DNA from: a virus | Length of the DNA: 33,485 nucleotides | Reading direction: 5' to 3' (one strand) | Virus record (IMG/VR): IMGVR_UViG_3300027985_000380 | Span: 1-33,485 of that record | In this document: positions 24,480 to 31,572 of the stretch, one piece after another | Position numbering within the stretch: position 1 is the stretch's first letter | Layout: the number at the start of each line of letters is the position of its first letter | The notes under the pieces: model-generated | Told to the model about the DNA's origin: nothing | The model's input: only the letters and a program-made list of their open reading frames with translations | Databases searched by the model: none | Translations under genes and position numbers: made by a program

Positions 24480-25005
24480 TTCTAATCACCTCAATTTCAC
24501 TATCTACAATACCAAACTCATCGCATTTACGAATGACCGTTTCGATCAAGTCTGTCATTTCTTTCGTATCATACTTTGATGAACCGATGAAAACCTGGTA
24601 CATTGTAAGTTCTTTTCCGTTGACTTCGCGAGTTCCAATCTCTCTAATTGCTCTGAATGATTTTCTTAAACCGTCTTCCGTATTCTTTGGTGCTAGCAAA
24701 TACTCTGAATGAACGTTCGCTTCTTCAAGCATAGCGCAGTAAATTTGGTCTATAACGCGTTTTTCTTTGCTACCACTAGTATGTATAGCGATTTTTGTTA
24801 AAAGGCTCCATAGCATAGCGTTTTGGTCTAACGAACGATGAGAAGATGATTTCTTTACTTCGACAGTTAATTCTTCAAATTCTTTATTTTCTTCAACGGT
24901 CATTATCGCGCTTGTCTTGTGGTAGCCACTGACAACGAATGATACAATTAATTTACTGTCATCAGTGGTTACTTTATAAATTTTATCGGCTTTAAACTTG
25001 CTCAT
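24472..25005 (-). CDS. NinB-like recombination protein
   Basis: The 177-residue product has the NinB signature SSHRSLDQNAMLWSLLTKIA, with later EANVHSEYLL and a MYQVFIGSSKYDTKEMTDLI stretch. NinB proteins bind single-stranded DNA and act with recombinases. It overlaps the ERF gene by 14 bases and has no strong ribosome site, so it is probably translated by coupling. The C-terminal helix fits the family. Confidence 0.78.
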   Translation of the reverse strand: MSKFKADKIYKVTTDDSKLIVSFVVSGYHKTSAIMTVEENKEFEELTVEVKKSSSHRSLDQNAMLWSLLTKIAIHTSGSKEKRVIDQIYCAMLEEANVHSEYLLAPKNTEDGLRKSFRAIREIGTREVNGKELTMYQVFIGSSKYDTKEMTDLIETVIRKCDEFGIVDSEIEVIRNS

Positions 25006-25675
25006 AATGTTCTAGGAAGTTAACAAGGTTAGTAAATTCCGTTGGTGTTAAATCGTTTACCTTTTTACCTTTGGCGTATTGATTAGTCCAATTTGTTACT
25101 ACTTCGCTTTTGATTTTACCTTTAGAATCATTTAAAATCTTCATTACTTGAATGTAATAAGATTCCTTTTTTTCTTCTATTTCTGGAAAATGTAAGTCAT
25201 CTTTAACATCTTTAGTTGTTTTTTTGTATGATTTCAAATCTTGTGAACCATCTTTGTCTGGGTCGTCACCAGTTTGAATCTTATATGCTTTCATCAATGC
25301 GTATTTATCTGCATAAGTCATCGCTTTTCCTGGTGCTTTATCTTGGCTATCAACACCATCGCCTAATGTTACCATATCGACAAATTCACTTGGATTATCA
25401 ATATTCACAAAACGATAAACGGTTTTAACTCGCATAAATAATGACTTACTATTTTTATTTTCAATTTCTCCAGTTTCAATAACTTCTCTCGTTAAAGGGA
25501 AAGAATAAACTCCGTATTGGTCTTCTAAAGGTTTAATCGCTTTTAAAATATCACCTTCGCCAACGGCCTTGTAACTTCTGTTTCCCATTTCTACCGTTAA
25601 ATTTTTTGTTACATTTTCAACTTGAAAACTAATTGCTGCCAATCTTTGATAAATATTCATTTCTTTTATTTCCAT
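24992..25675 (-). CDS. erf: ERF-family single-strand annealing protein
   Basis: The 227-residue recombinase anneals complementary strands. It shows NIYQRLAAISFQVENVTKNL near the N-terminus, a GDILKAIKPLEDQYGVYSFP segment, and the diagnostic DKAPGKAMTYADKYALMKAY followed by KIQTGDDPDKDGSQ. The last 60 residues are a lysine-rich linker and helices that probably bind partners. It sits between DUF1351 and NinB, a common Firmicutes phage arrangement. Confidence 0.87.
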   Translation of the reverse strand: MEIKEMNIYQRLAAISFQVENVTKNLTVEMGNRSYKAVGEGDILKAIKPLEDQYGVYSFPLTREVIETGEIENKNSKSLFMRVKTVYRFVNIDNPSEFVDMVTLGDGVDSQDKAPGKAMTYADKYALMKAYKIQTGDDPDKDGSQDLKSYKKTTKDVKDDLHFPEIEEKKESYYIQVMKILNDSKGKIKSEVVTNWTNQYAKGKKVNDLTPTEFTNLVNFLEHYEQV

Positions 25676-26412
25676 TCTGCGTTCATCTCCTTTAAGAATT
25701 CTTTAATTAATTCGTGCGTATGTTCTTCGCATGTGATTGTGTAATCTTTTGTTATCTTACCGTTAAACGTCGGTAAATCGTTTTTAACAACGTTTTCTTG
25801 TTTTACGGTAGATTTACTCAATAACTCTTTATCTTCGTTTATACGTTGAATAATATCGGTTATATCGCATTTTTCGTTAAGTAACTTAATGTAGTTGTCT
25901 TTTGTTAAGTCACCGCACGACATTTCGATAAGTTTTACATTCCGATCGTGTTCACTTCGTTGATTTTTCATCTCATTAATCACGACAATTTCTTTAGCCG
26001 TCTTGTTGAACCAACGGTCTGGGAAAATCATATAATCTTCCCATTCTGGAAGTGAGGTATAATAATCGTATAAATCATCTTTTCGTTTTTGCTCATAAAT
26101 ATCTAGATAATCTTTAATTGATTTCGATAATTCTGTGACAATTTTAGTTTGTTCTTTTAATTGTGATTCCATTTCATCGATAGGTAATTTAATTGATTTA
26201 GCGATTCTAATTCGTTCATCGCTAATTGATTTTGCTACCTTATTAAGTTGAGCTACTGTTTTTGTTGCTGATTCAATATCATCTTCGCTAACTACCCAAT
26301 TTGAATATTGTTTTTTTAATATTTCGATAGATTTAGTTAGTTCTGTAATGTCTAGTTTAATGCTTGGTAAGGTATATTCAACCTTTAAATCTTGAATAAT
26401 TAATTCTCCCAC
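25666..26412 (-). CDS. DUF1351 protein
   Basis: The 248-residue protein starts with a short beta segment, then a long coiled coil (about 20-115: LTKSIEILKKQYSNWVVSED, KSIKLPIDEMESQLKEQTKI), a WEDYMIFPDRWFNKTAKE segment, and an acidic C-terminus (ITCEEHTHELIKEFLKEM). It is the family regularly found just before ERF or RecT genes, and is thought to assist recombination. Its start overlaps the small acidic gene upstream. Confidence 0.78.
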   Translation of the reverse strand: MGELIIQDLKVEYTLPSIKLDITELTKSIEILKKQYSNWVVSEDDIESATKTVAQLNKVAKSISDERIRIAKSIKLPIDEMESQLKEQTKIVTELSKSIKDYLDIYEQKRKDDLYDYYTSLPEWEDYMIFPDRWFNKTAKEIVVINEMKNQRSEHDRNVKLIEMSCGDLTKDNYIKLLNEKCDITDIIQRINEDKELLSKSTVKQENVVKNDLPTFNGKITKDYTITCEEHTHELIKEFLKEMNAEWK

Positions 26413-26600
26413 TATTCCACCTCTTCAAATTCAATATCAACGACATCGCAAGACTTGTTATCAATGAAATCTGCAATGTCACTTGCAACCAATGTAAGGT
26501 TTTCCCTATTATCCATTAACACAGATTCTAATTCATCATAGTCATCCTCAAAATACTTTTGAGTCATTTCTAACTCGATAGTTATTTTAATTTTTTTCAT
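26412..26600 (-). CDS. Small acidic protein, unknown
   Basis: The 62-residue product is strongly acidic (FEDDYDELESVLMD; ending VDIEFEEVE) with a predicted beta strand at each end and a helix between. It overlaps the genes on both sides, and AGGGG precedes the ATG. DNA mimicry or an inhibitor role is possible, as for many small acidic phage proteins, but there is no direct evidence. Confidence 0.65.
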   Translation of the reverse strand: MKKIKITIELEMTQKYFEDDYDELESVLMDNRENLTLVASDIADFIDNKSCDVVDIEFEEVE

Positions 26601-27102
26601 TTTTAATCCCCTTTCTTAACTCATCTAAACTTGTTGGCTCTTCATCTTCCCATTTTACGAATTGGAATAGATGTGACGGAATATAATATCCTTCGTCTTC
26701 ATCATCTGTCGCTTTCCAATATGATATACGTTTTTCTGGTTTAGCGATATATACCACCAACTCGTTATCAGAATCTCTAGCAATCCACTTGAAATCATCA
26801 TACAACACCAATACTGCTTTTTCTTTTTCGTTAAGTACGATAGGTTCTTCGCGTTTCCAAACAAGAGTTGCTGTACGTAAATCATCAATGCTTTCAAGAC
26901 CTCTGTCCCAATTTCTTTCGTAAACTTTCATAATGTCAAAACCATCATAATATAGGGAGGTTAAATCTTCTTTATAACCACCTGAAATGCTATTATATCC
27001 CTTATTTCTAATTAATAAATCACCAACAACAATGTATTTATTCCCGTTTCTTGTTACTACTACTTGACCGCTTTTTAAATCACTCTTTTTAAACTCTTTC
27101 AT
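26587..27102 (-). CDS. Phage early protein, unknown
   Basis: The 171-residue beta-rich protein starts KSDLKSGQVVVTRNGNKYIV followed by VGDLLI, has WIARDSDNELVVYI in the middle, and ends FVKWEDEEPTSLDELRK, a pattern I associate with uncharacterised early proteins of Firmicutes phages. It resembles a small SH3-like fold at the N-terminus. It overlaps a 50-residue gene upstream. Confidence 0.68.
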   Translation of the reverse strand: MKEFKKSDLKSGQVVVTRNGNKYIVVGDLLIRNKGYNSISGGYKEDLTSLYYDGFDIMKVYERNWDRGLESIDDLRTATLVWKREEPIVLNEKEKAVLVLYDDFKWIARDSDNELVVYIAKPEKRISYWKATDDEDEGYYIPSHLFQFVKWEDEEPTSLDELRKGIKNEKN

Positions 27103-27251
27103 TTACTCTCCTTTATATTGTACGGTTTTACCGTGTCTTTGTTTACTTCATAAATCGCTTTCCAAGTAACAATGTAAACCTTGCCGTTGTCTATCCACTG
27201 CTTTCCTACTCTTTCGATACCTTGACAGTCAGTCCCTACGTATATTGTCAT
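27099..27251 (-). CDS. 50-residue beta-strand protein, unknown
   Basis: The peptide begins MTIYVGTDCQGIERVGKQWI and contains VYIVTWKAIYEVNKD, suggesting three strands. Its start overlaps the stop of the zinc-finger-like gene and its stop overlaps the next ATG (ATGA at both ends), so it is clearly part of the early translation chain. No family is recognised. Confidence 0.72.
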   Translation of the reverse strand: MTIYVGTDCQGIERVGKQWIDNGKVYIVTWKAIYEVNKDTVKPYNIKESK

Positions 27252-27496
27252 TTTTGTAAATCTTTCTTAGTATATGGTGTATCATCTAAACCATTATCAT
27301 ATCTACATGTCATTTCATTTAATGATTCTAGATAATCATGTTGGCAATGCATACACATACATTTCCCACAAGATTCACATATCGGTCCATTATGATAATC
27401 ATTTTCATAATCATCGCTTGTATCGTAAGCCCAATCATCAATTGCGTTGTTAATATCACTGTATTCTCTACGCCATTTATGTCTATGTTTACCCAT
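27248..27496 (-). CDS. Small zinc-finger-like protein
   Basis: The 82-residue product is rich in His, Asp and Tyr (MGKHRHKWRREYSDINNAID) and has a CESCGKCMCMHCQHD cluster at residues about 39-53 that could bind one or two zinc ions. The acidic and aromatic context differs from a classic DNA-binding finger. GGAGG precedes the ATG. Function unknown. Confidence 0.65.
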   Translation of the reverse strand: MGKHRHKWRREYSDINNAIDDWAYDTSDDYENDYHNGPICESCGKCMCMHCQHDYLESLNEMTCRYDNGLDDTPYTKKDLQK

Positions 27497-27522
27497 TTTT
27501 TCCTCCTTTTAAATTTTTTTAT

Positions 27523-27978
27523 TCAAATTAAAATAAGTTCTATCATAAGATACAATAGTAAACTAATCATTATTGCTGGAGCAAGATACATCCAAGAAAC
27601 ACTTATTACACTAGATAATTTTAAAAAAATAAATATTATTAATGGTAAAAAACCTAAATAACTTAACCACTTTTTTCCTTCCAAAGCAATAAAATTATCT
27701 TCTAATAACTTAATTATCGCTTCTTCTTCTGATAAAGCCATATCTAATCTTCCTGTACATTCAAAACGGTTTCTAGAAAATTTGTATCTATTAATAGATA
27801 TTGTATATATTCCAAAATTACCTTCTATTACTATTTGCACATTTTCTTTATCAATCTTTTTATAAGATAATAGATGATATTCTTCATCATATTTAAAACA
27901 TTGTTTTAAATTTTTCTTTGTAGCCATTTCTTTTGGTGTTTTATTAATATCTATGCTATCACAAATCGGGCTCCACAT
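27523..27978 (-). CDS. C-terminally anchored membrane protein
   Basis: The 151-residue protein has a soluble N-terminal domain of about 100 residues with strands (VQIVIEGNFGIYTISINRYK) and two C-terminal membrane helices (about 104-121 and 127-149, LSYLGFLPLIIFIFLKLS then YLAPAIMISLLLYLMIEL). Such a layout places the soluble part in the cytoplasm on the membrane. GGAGG precedes the ATG. Role unknown. Confidence 0.65.
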   Translation of the reverse strand: MWSPICDSIDINKTPKEMATKKNLKQCFKYDEEYHLLSYKKIDKENVQIVIEGNFGIYTISINRYKFSRNRFECTGRLDMALSEEEAIIKLLEDNFIALEGKKWLSYLGFLPLIIFIFLKLSSVISVSWMYLAPAIMISLLLYLMIELILI

Positions 27979-27982
27979 AAGT

Positions 27983-28078
27983 TTATTCCTCCTCTAAATA
28001 CTTTTTTAAATTTTTGTAATGCGATGGCTTTAAATCATTCTCTTTGCACCAGGTAAGGAAACTATATATCGTTTTCAT
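27983..28078 (-). CDS. 31-residue peptide
   Basis: The peptide MKTIYSFLTWCKENDLKPSH continues to an acidic end and is likely one amphipathic helix plus a tail. Its ATG overlaps the preceding stop as TAATG; its last codons supply the GAGGAGG of the next gene. It could be a real micro-gene or a translational bridge. Confidence 0.5.
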   Translation of the reverse strand: MKTIYSFLTWCKENDLKPSHYKNLKKYLEEE

Positions 28079-28572
28079 TATAAGATACTCGTTTCTTTAG
28101 CAATTCGTTCGTCTAACTCTTGCTTTTGTTTCTTCAATGTTTCAATTAGTTTCTCTTTTTCCTTTTCTAATTCTTTAACCTTTTCTTGCTTTTCAACAAG
28201 AGCAATAAATTCTTTGCTTTCATATAGCGCAATTTTCGATAATTCATCAACCATATCTAAAACGGTTCTAACCTTTTCTGTTGTTTTAAAAACAGGATTT
28301 CTGTTACTCATATAATCTAATTTAATTAATGCGTTTTCATATTTTTTATCAAAGAATATTGTAACTCTAAAATCACCGCAATCTTGATAGCCGTGTCTCT
28401 TAAAATCCGATTTTATTGATAAATTTAGGGAAACATTAATTTCGCTTTCTTTAGAGCCGAATATAGGGTCTGATGAATAGAAACTAAAAATATGTGTATC
28501 GATTCCTTTTTCTTTATACTTTTCAATAATTGAACTTACTTGTTCTAATTTTAAATTTAATTCAGTTGTCAT
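28078..28572 (-). CDS. Coiled-coil early protein, unknown
   Basis: The 164-residue protein has a beta-rich N-terminal domain (DTHIFSFYSSDPIFGSKESE then NVSLNL; HGYQDCGDFRVTIFFD) and a strongly charged coiled coil from about 122 to 160 (KEKEKLIETLKKQKQELDER). Dimerisation through the coil is likely. AAGGAGAGG precedes the ATG. No family is recognised. Confidence 0.65.
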   Translation of the reverse strand: MTTELNLKLEQVSSIIEKYKEKGIDTHIFSFYSSDPIFGSKESEINVSLNLSIKSDFKRHGYQDCGDFRVTIFFDKKYENALIKLDYMSNRNPVFKTTEKVRTVLDMVDELSKIALYESKEFIALVEKQEKVKELEKEKEKLIETLKKQKQELDERIAKETSIL

Positions 28573-28574
28573 TT

Positions 28575-28739
28575 TTATCCTCTCCTTTTATTAATGCCAT
28601 AAGTTTTGTGTCTTTTAGGTCGCTTTTGATTTTTCTTTTTAGTACCAGTATGACTGTGCGATTTTCTATCAATTTCTCTTGATGATTTTGTACCATCAAG
28701 ATTAGTTGCTATATCTCTGTATGCCATAAAATTAAACAT
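28575..28739 (-). CDS. Small basic protein
   Basis: The 54-residue product is very basic in its second half (TKKKNQKRPKRHKTYG and INKRRG), typical of a nucleic-acid-binding tail or a ribosome-interacting peptide. Its ATG overlaps the preceding stop as TAATG, with GGAGG upstream, and its terminal codons form the next ribosome site. Function unknown. Confidence 0.68.
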   Translation of the reverse strand: MFNFMAYRDIATNLDGTKSSREIDRKSHSHTGTKKKNQKRPKRHKTYGINKRRG

Positions 28740-28939
28740 TATAACTCCTCCATTGTATGGTTCACATAATTATCGTATTGCTCATCTTCGTTGCTACGAT
28801 CAACCAATTTAAGATTAATCTCTAAATGATGTTCAGCACCACAGTGTTTGCAAGTGTGGTTTTCGTTGTGTTCGTTTAGTTCTGTGATGTCAAGCTCGTT
28901 ATCTTCGCCGCAAGCAAGGCAAGTAAAGTATGGTTTCAT
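28739..28939 (-). CDS. Small zinc-ribbon protein
   Basis: The 66-residue product has CLACGEDN (C8, C11) and CKHCGAEHH (C30, C33), a simple four-cysteine zinc ribbon, then a short strand and an acidic tail. These small ribbons are common in early phage regions. It overlaps the preceding gene by four bases. Confidence 0.72.
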   Translation of the reverse strand: MKPYFTCLACGEDNELDITELNEHNENHTCKHCGAEHHLEINLKLVDRSNEDEQYDNYVNHTMEEL

Positions 28940-29295
28940 TCTTTAATCACTCCTACATCTTTAAGGTCTTGTAACATCTGTTCAGCGAGTTCTTGCGTTG
29001 GTAAGTAAATTTGCATGTTATTTTTCCAATTATACGCTAACGTTATCCTATAACATTTAGTAATTCCTTGAAAATAAAAATAATATTTTGGTTCATGCAT
29101 ATCTTCCCAATTAGGCTCGTAATCTTTGCAGAACGTTGCTTTCCAAAGGGCCATATGTAAAAATAAATCAATTCCAGTGCCAAGCCCTTTTAATGAAAGA
29201 TTAGTAGCTCCATACATACCTATTCGTACAGCGTAATAACCAATATCTTTATAGTTCTTTTTTACTACTTCTTTCCATTGTTTTTCGTGTGTCAT
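28936..29295 (-). CDS. Unknown 119-residue early protein
   Basis: The protein is aromatic-rich with helices and two strands (YYFYFQGITKCYRITLAYNW), and ends in an amphipathic helix (LAEQMLQDLKDVGVIKE). GGAGG precedes the ATG. It follows a short membrane peptide. No family is recognised. Confidence 0.65.
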   Translation of the reverse strand: MTHEKQWKEVVKKNYKDIGYYAVRIGMYGATNLSLKGLGTGIDLFLHMALWKATFCKDYEPNWEDMHEPKYYFYFQGITKCYRITLAYNWKNNMQIYLPTQELAEQMLQDLKDVGVIKE

Positions 29296-29307
29296 TTGTG
29301 ATACCTC

Positions 29308-29397
29308 CTATTTTGAATTTTTTTGATCGATTAATACCATTGTAACACCTAAACTAAACGCTATGATAAATAATACCGCTACAACTAACCAATACAT
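29308..29397 (-). CDS. Single-pass membrane peptide, 29 residues
   Basis: The peptide is essentially one transmembrane helix (MYWLVVAVLFIIAFSLGV) with a basic C-terminal tail. Its ATG overlaps the upstream stop (TAATG) with GGAGG seven bases upstream. Small one-helix proteins in early regions often modify host membrane processes, but no role can be assigned. Confidence 0.62.
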   Translation of the reverse strand: MYWLVVAVLFIIAFSLGVTMVLIDQKNSK

Positions 29398-29603
29398 TAT
29401 TCTACCTCCTTAAACCATTCATTTAAATGTTGTTCATTGATTTTTAATGTAATATTATCTCTTCTTAAAAAAATAAATTCCTTATCATACGGCAATTCTA
29501 ATCTTTCCCATACATGTTGTTTCTGTAAAACAATACTTACATTTTCCGCATAATCAACGCCTACGGTAAGAGTATTCCATTTTCTGGGTTTATACTTTTT
29601 CAT
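29397..29603 (-). CDS. Unknown 68-residue early protein
   Basis: The product is basic at the start (MKKYKPRKWNTLTVGVDY) and has strands (VSIVLQKQHVWERL, FIFLRRDNITLKI) ending in an HLNEWFKEVE helix. GGGAAG precedes the ATG. No family is recognised. Confidence 0.62.
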   Translation of the reverse strand: MKKYKPRKWNTLTVGVDYAENVSIVLQKQHVWERLELPYDKEFIFLRRDNITLKINEQHLNEWFKEVE

Positions 29604-29625
29604 CTTTCTTCCCTCTCTTTTTAGG

Positions 29626-29841
29626 TTAAAACCACTTCATCATACTTGTAATTATTTTGTGTATCTCGTTAAATCTCGTTCTTTCGTAATTGGTAGGTTT
29701 ATAACTTGTTTTAATTGCCTTCTCTTGTAAAAATTCAACATCTGTTAAAAGTTTATCAATGAATACTTCTTGATTGTGTAATTCTAATTCTTCTAATTTT
29801 TGCTCAATATCTTTTTTCGTCATTTCATTAAATTTTTTCAT
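29626..29841 (-). CDS. Helical early protein, 71 residues
   Basis: ATG 29841, preceded by GGAGAGAGGAG, gives 71 residues from MKKFNEMTKKDIEQKLEELE; a longer frame from 29895 would intrude far into the upstream gene. The N-terminal 45 residues are coiled-coil-like, followed by a basic linker (KPTNYERTRFNE) and a helix. No family is recognised. Confidence 0.65.
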   Translation of the reverse strand: MKKFNEMTKKDIEQKLEELELHNQEVFIDKLLTDVEFLQEKAIKTSYKPTNYERTRFNEIHKIITSMMKWF

Positions 29842-29857
29842 TATTTCTCCTCTCTCC

Positions 29858-30088
29858 TTAATAAAGATATAAAAACCAACCGCCAATACCAACAAATATT
29901 ACTCCTGGTATGTAGAATAGAGCGCTCCAATGTGGGATTAATATTGATAACGAATCTCCGCTGATTATGAATCCAAACTTTTCGTACATCAATACCATTT
30001 GATAAATTGAAGCAAATCCAATTAGCAATATACCTATAACCAAGCATAAAATGGGTAATAATATTGTTTGTCTTTTTCTTATTTTCAT
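29858..30088 (-). CDS. Two-helix membrane protein
   Basis: The 76-residue protein has a basic start (MKIRKRQ) then helix 1 (about 8-29, LLPILCLVIGILLIGFAS), a loop, and helix 2 (about 56-75). The ATG lies 28 bases after structured element B, behind a purine-rich AGAGAGAAGAAAG stretch rather than a strict ribosome site. An early membrane protein might block superinfection; this is speculation. Confidence 0.65.
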   Translation of the reverse strand: MKIRKRQTILLPILCLVIGILLIGFASIYQMVLMYEKFGFIISGDSLSILIPHWSALFYIPGVIFVGIGGWFLYLY

Positions 30089-30112
30089 CTTTCTTCTCTC
30101 TCTTTCTTGAGT

Positions 30113-30169
30113 GCTAGTTCACTCATTACATAGCCCTATTGAATAAGGCCATGTTGTCAATAAACTAAC
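30113..30169 (-). ncRNA. Structured leader element, copy B
   Basis: On the minus strand, GTTAGTTTA pairs with TGAACTAGC (9 bp including two G-U pairs), then an internal loop TTGACA / AATGAG, then inner hairpin ACATGGCCTTAT / ATAGGGCTATGT (12 bp, loop TCA). It lies in the leader of the two-helix membrane gene. Loop and outer 3' arm match copy A exactly, while the inner stem differs but stays paired. Confidence 0.6.
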
Positions 30170-30197
30170 CTTGAATTGGAATTTCAATCACCTCCTT

Positions 30198-30374
30198 TTA
30201 TTTGGTTTCTTTCATTTTTATTTTAAAGCCTGTATTTAGTGATTCTAAATATTTCTTTGTTGATTCAATTGATTGGTATGGCGCTAAAGACCAATATGGC
30301 TCTATTAAAGGTCCACCAGTATGTATTTGAAGTTTATTTTCTCTATATCTATATCTTATAATTAATTCTTTCAT
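30198..30374 (-). CDS. 58-residue early protein, unknown
   Basis: The product MKELIIRYRYRENKLQIHTG continues with GPLIEPYWSLAPYQSIES and a basic end (FKIKMKETK). It is probably beta then alpha. AAAGGAG precedes the ATG, which follows element A by 37 bases, and its stop is followed by AAAGGAGG. No family is recognised. Confidence 0.72.
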   Translation of the reverse strand: MKELIIRYRYRENKLQIHTGGPLIEPYWSLAPYQSIESTKKYLESLNTGFKIKMKETK

Positions 30375-30411
30375 TTTTCTTCTCCTTTGCGCTTATGCGA
30401 CTTTTATTTGA

Positions 30412-30469
30412 GCTAGTTCACTCATTGTTGACCGTTCGGGGGAAAACGATCAACTGTCAATGAATTAAC
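30412..30469 (-). ncRNA. Structured leader element, copy A
   Basis: On the minus strand, GTTAATTCA pairs with TGAACTAGC (8 of 9), then an internal loop TTGACA / AATGAG, then inner hairpin GTTGATCGTT / AACGGTCAAC (10 bp with one G-U, loop TTCCCCCG). It lies between two early genes, in the leader of the 58-residue gene. See copy B. Confidence 0.6.
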
Positions 30470-30474
30470 CTCCT

Positions 30475-30618
30475 TTATTTACTTGTTAATATTTCAATAT
30501 ATACTTTCGCTTCATATTCCTTATCAAAAATATTTAATGCCTTTTTATTTTTAAAAACTTGATACATTGTCATAAGATAACCGTTTCTGTATTCTTCGAT
30601 TCGTTCTATCGTATACAT
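30475..30618 (-). CDS. 47-residue early protein, first gene of the early operon
   Basis: The product MYTIERIEEYRNGYLMTMYQ continues with VFKNKKALNIFDKEYEAKVY; it looks like a small beta-alpha protein. AAAGGAGG precedes the ATG, about 26 bases after the predicted transcription start, so it should be the first and earliest protein made. Function unknown. Confidence 0.72.
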   Translation of the reverse strand: MYTIERIEEYRNGYLMTMYQVFKNKKALNIFDKEYEAKVYIEILTSK

Positions 30619-30650
30619 TTTGTTTCCTCCTTTGGTTGTTGCCTAATTAC

Positions 30651-30678
30651 ATTATACACCATTATACACCATTGTCAA
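30651..30678 (-). promoter_or_regulatory. Main early promoter
   Basis: Minus-strand TTGACA (30673-30678), 16 bases, TATAAT (30651-30656). Both hexamers match the vegetative sigma consensus perfectly. A second TATAAT at 30661-30666 comes from a tandem duplication of ATGGTGTATA. An A/T-rich stretch upstream could act as an UP element. It directly follows the terminator of the late unit. Confidence 0.88.
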
Positions 30679-30705
30679 TAGTGTTTTGATAATTATTTTA
30701 AATTT

Positions 30706-30739
30706 TTGCAAATAAAAAAAGCGTATCTACGATACGCTT
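30706..30739 (-). terminator. Intrinsic terminator of the late transcription unit
   Basis: Minus strand AAGCGTATC pairs with GATACGCTT (9 bp) across loop GTA, followed by TTTTTATTTG. The stem includes the last codons of the final membrane gene, and its TAG stop straddles the loop. Confidence 0.92.
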
Positions 30740-31572
30740 AAAGTTTGTTCTTCTATTTTTTGTTCTATTTTAGGTTCGTTTAGTTTCTTTAATACATGTG
30801 TTCCGTTCTTAAAATCTACGTAACTATTATATAATGTATCTTTAAGTAAAACTTGTTTTGGAATTTCGAACTTGAACCTAAATAATTGTTTTGTATAATT
30901 CATAATAAAGGTAATGAATAATCCAACAGAGATGATTGATAGCGAAGCGATAGCATCACTAAGATTACCTACTTGAAATATCATATTAACGGTCATTGCA
31001 GCGAACAAAATTCCAGTAAAACCTTTTTTAATTTGTGCCTTACGTTTGCCTTCGTTATGTTTAATAGACGCTGTATAGGCAATCTCGCCGTTTTTAGTAA
31101 TGGTATAATATAAAGGAAAGCCAAAGCCATAAATATTATGTTTCACTGGCTTAAGGTTGTTATATTCTTTAAGTTCCTTTTTGGTAAGTTCTTCAACCTT
31201 TTTATCGCCTACCTTTAATAAGTAATCCTCCTGAATTGCTAGCAACTCGTGAGCGTTTAACCTTTTAACAAACTCTCTAAATGATTCTTTCTCGTTGTTG
31301 TAAGATTCAATTATTTTATTGTTAAGTTTATCGGCAAGTTCAAACTCATCACTATTCAGCCCACTTGAAACACCGTTGTCATAAGCGCCTGAAACCATAT
31401 TAACATTAAGCCATATTACAAACAATACCTGAACCCATGTTTGCCAATCTTGCAAAGTTGGTATAATTTCACCGCTAAATGTCATAGTCTTGTAGGCTAG
31501 ATAAGCCACTAGCGATAATGCGATGATGAACCAAACAGAATTTTTATATACAGTATTTAAGAATTTACTCAT
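30727..31572 (-). CDS. Four-helix membrane protein, end of the late unit
   Basis: The 281-residue protein has predicted helices at about 12-30, 45-62, 184-202 and 207-226. Between helices 2 and 3 lies a charged soluble domain of about 120 residues (NSDEFELADKLNNKIIESYN then KRLNAHELLAIQED), and a 55-residue basic tail follows helix 4. It is too large for a classic holin and has no enzyme motif. As the last late gene, after other membrane genes, it may take part in host release or membrane remodelling. The stop codon is inside the terminator hairpin. Confidence 0.68.
   Translation of the reverse strand: MSKFLNTVYKNSVWFIIALSLVAYLAYKTMTFSGEIIPTLQDWQTWVQVLFVIWLNVNMVSGAYDNGVSSGLNSDEFELADKLNNKIIESYNNEKESFREFVKRLNAHELLAIQEDYLLKVGDKKVEELTKKELKEYNNLKPVKHNIYGFGFPLYYTITKNGEIAYTASIKHNEGKRKAQIKKGFTGILFAAMTVNMIFQVGNLSDAIASLSIISVGLFITFIMNYTKQLFRFKFEIPKQVLLKDTLYNSYVDFKNGTHVLKKLNEPKIEQKIEEQTLSVS

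Noticed and set aside
29841-30047. Alternative minus-strand frame overlapping the two-helix membrane gene
   Set aside because: It covers almost all of the better-supported membrane gene in another frame and has unlikely composition.
30155-30160. TTGACA in both structured elements as -35 promoter boxes
   Set aside because: No TATAAT-like sequence lies 15-19 bases downstream in either copy; the hexamer is part of the conserved internal loop.
30871-30886. TTCGAACTTGAACC as a tRNA T-arm
   Set aside because: It lies within the membrane-protein coding sequence and no cloverleaf can be folded around it.
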